Assembly: GCA_012798055.1 (NCBI GenBank)
Contig: JAAZOA010000069.1
Coordinates: 1-5,249, forward strand
DNA: 5,249 bases
Direction of reading: 5' to 3'
DNA from: Syntrophomonadaceae bacterium
GTDB taxonomy: Bacteria; Bacillota; Syntrophomonadia; Syntrophomonadales; Syntrophomonadaceae
Both the position numbers and the translations under genes were made by a program. Below the pieces are notes generated by a model. The model made no database searches. It was not told the DNA's origin and saw nothing but the letters and a program-made list of their open reading frames with translations. Every line of letters begins with the position of its first letter. The stretch's first letter is position 1. Below are positions 4,190 to 5,249 of the stretch, in pieces.

Positions 4190-5249
4190 ATGCATAAATA
4201 CGGGGACGAAAAAGGCCAACTGAAGTGCTCCTTCTGCGGGAAAACCCAGGAGCAGGTGAAAAAACTGGTAGCCGGGCCGGGAGTGTATATATGTGATGAG
4301 TGTATTGAGCTCTGCAATGAGATCATCGAGGAAGAACTGGCCGAAGATATAGGGTTCAAAATGGGTGATATCCCCAAGCCCCAGGAAATCAGGGCGACTT
4401 TGGATGAATATGTGATTGGCCAGGATACGGCCAAGAAATCCTTGGCGGTCGCGGTATATAATCACTATAAGCGCATAAACCTGGGTAATAAGCTGGACGA
4501 TGTAGAACTCCAGAAGAGCAACATCATGATGCTGGGCCCCACCGGGAGCGGCAAGACTCTCCTGGCGCAGACCCTGGCGCGCATACTGAATGTTCCCTTT
4601 GCCATAGCGGATGCCACCTCCTTGACGGAAGCCGGCTATGTGGGCGAAGATGTGGAGAATATTCTGCTTAAGCTGATCCAAGCCGCAGATTATGATATTG
4701 AGAAAGCCGAAAAAGGTATAGTCTACATCGACGAGATCGATAAAATAGCCCGCAAGACTGACAATCCCAGTATAACCAGAGATGTCTCCGGCGAGGGCGT
4801 ACAGCAAGCCCTCTTGAAGATACTGGAGGGTACTGTAGCCAGTGTTCCCCCCCAGGGCGGGAGAAAGCATCCTCATCAGGAATTCATCCAGATTGATACC
4901 AGTAATATTCTGTTTATCTGCGGTGGCGCTTTCGAAGGGATAGATAAGATTATCCAGAACCGGGTCGGGGAAAAAGTCATGGGTTTTGGAGCTGATATCA
5001 AGGTAAGGGCCGAGAAGAAAATCGGGGAGATACTCAACATGATCCTGCCCCAGGATTTGCTGCGTTACGGTCTGATCCCGGAATTCGTCGGCCGGGTGCC
5101 GATCATCGTCAGCCTGGAAGCCCTGGATAAGACCTCATTGGTTAAGATACTGACCGAGCCCAAGAATGCCCTGGTCCGCCAGTATAAGAAGCTGTTTGAA
5201 CTGGACGGGGTCGACCTGGAATTCATGCCTGATGCCTTGCAGGCCATCG
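4190..5249 (+). CDS. clpX: ATP-dependent Clp protease ATP-binding subunit ClpX, 3' end cut by the window
   Basis: ClpX is the hexameric AAA+ unfoldase that recognises tagged or regulatory proteins, unfolds them with ATP and passes them into ClpP. The frame stays open to the edge: 353 full codons of about 420 in relatives. The N-terminal zinc-binding domain has C13-x2-C16 and C35-x2-C38. The AAA+ domain shows Walker A GPTGSGKT (116-123), pore loop GYVG (149-152), Walker B IVYIDE (177-182), the RKH loop (225-227), and the box VII arginine in EFVGR (R302). The ClpP-binding loop reads VMGFGAD, with MGF (264-266) in place of the IGF of E. coli. The sensor 2 arginine and C-terminal domain lie beyond the edge. 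The ATG at 4190 follows GAGGTG (4179-4184) at 5 nt. It is probably co-transcribed with clpP; in many Clostridia lon comes next. Confidence 0.97.
   Translation, partial: MHKYGDEKGQLKCSFCGKTQEQVKKLVAGPGVYICDECIELCNEIIEEELAEDIGFKMGDIPKPQEIRATLDEYVIGQDTAKKSLAVAVYNHYKRINLGNKLDDVELQKSNIMMLGPTGSGKTLLAQTLARILNVPFAIADATSLTEAGYVGEDVENILLKLIQAADYDIEKAEKGIVYIDEIDKIARKTDNPSITRDVSGEGVQQALLKILEGTVASVPPQGGRKHPHQEFIQIDTSNILFICGGAFEGIDKIIQNRVGEKVMGFGADIKVRAEKKIGEILNMILPQDLLRYGLIPEFVGRVPIIVSLEALDKTSLVKILTEPKNALVRQYKKLFELDGVDLEFMPDALQAI

Noticed and set aside
4025..4876. Minus-strand open frame of 283 codons, opposite clpP and clpX
   Set aside because: Its length comes from codon bias of the clpX sense frame. 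It has no recognisable domain and lies opposite fully conserved ClpX motifs.

Overview
The window looks like chromosomal DNA from a bacterium of the Firmicutes, most likely the class Clostridia. The evidence is the tig-clpP-clpX gene order, strong AGGAGG-type ribosome binding sites, tRNA genes that encode their own CCA ends, moderate G+C, and ClpP, ClpX and trigger factor sequences closest in my memory to Clostridia. This placement is inference; no database was searched.

Layout. Positions 14-408 are a type I-E-like CRISPR array of seven 29-bp repeats and six 32-bp spacers with an exact 61-bp period. It runs off the left edge, so its leader and any cas genes are outside the window. A trailer without genes (409-552) follows, containing a 9-bp direct repeat. 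A complete minus-strand tRNA-Pro(TGG) unit comes next, with a near-consensus promoter at 683-712, the gene at 597-673 and a strong terminator at 553-582. A divergent plus-strand promoter (785-812) leads to a stomatin-like SPFH protein (slipin, 877-1842), closed by a terminator (1900-1940). That terminator also appears to hold the promoter of the following tRNA-Gly(GCC) gene (1967-2041), which has its own terminator (2053-2084). From 2168 to the right edge lies the proteostasis cluster: trigger factor (tig), ClpP protease (clpP) and the first 353 codons of the ClpX unfoldase (clpX, cut by the edge).

How the genes work together. Trigger factor meets nascent chains at the ribosome exit tunnel. 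ClpX unfolds substrates and feeds them into the ClpP chamber. The three genes are co-directional with gaps of 51 and 39 nt and no terminator between them, so they are probably co-transcribed. A promoter-like element at the end of tig may also let clpPX be expressed alone. The slipin is probably a membrane scaffold and has no visible partner here.

Novelty. I see no undescribed system fully contained in the window. The points most worth following are the CRISPR array on the 3' side of a tRNA-Pro gene, with a nearby direct repeat that might be a trace of integration, the decayed last repeat, the orphan slipin between two tRNA genes, and the tRNA promoter nested in a terminator.
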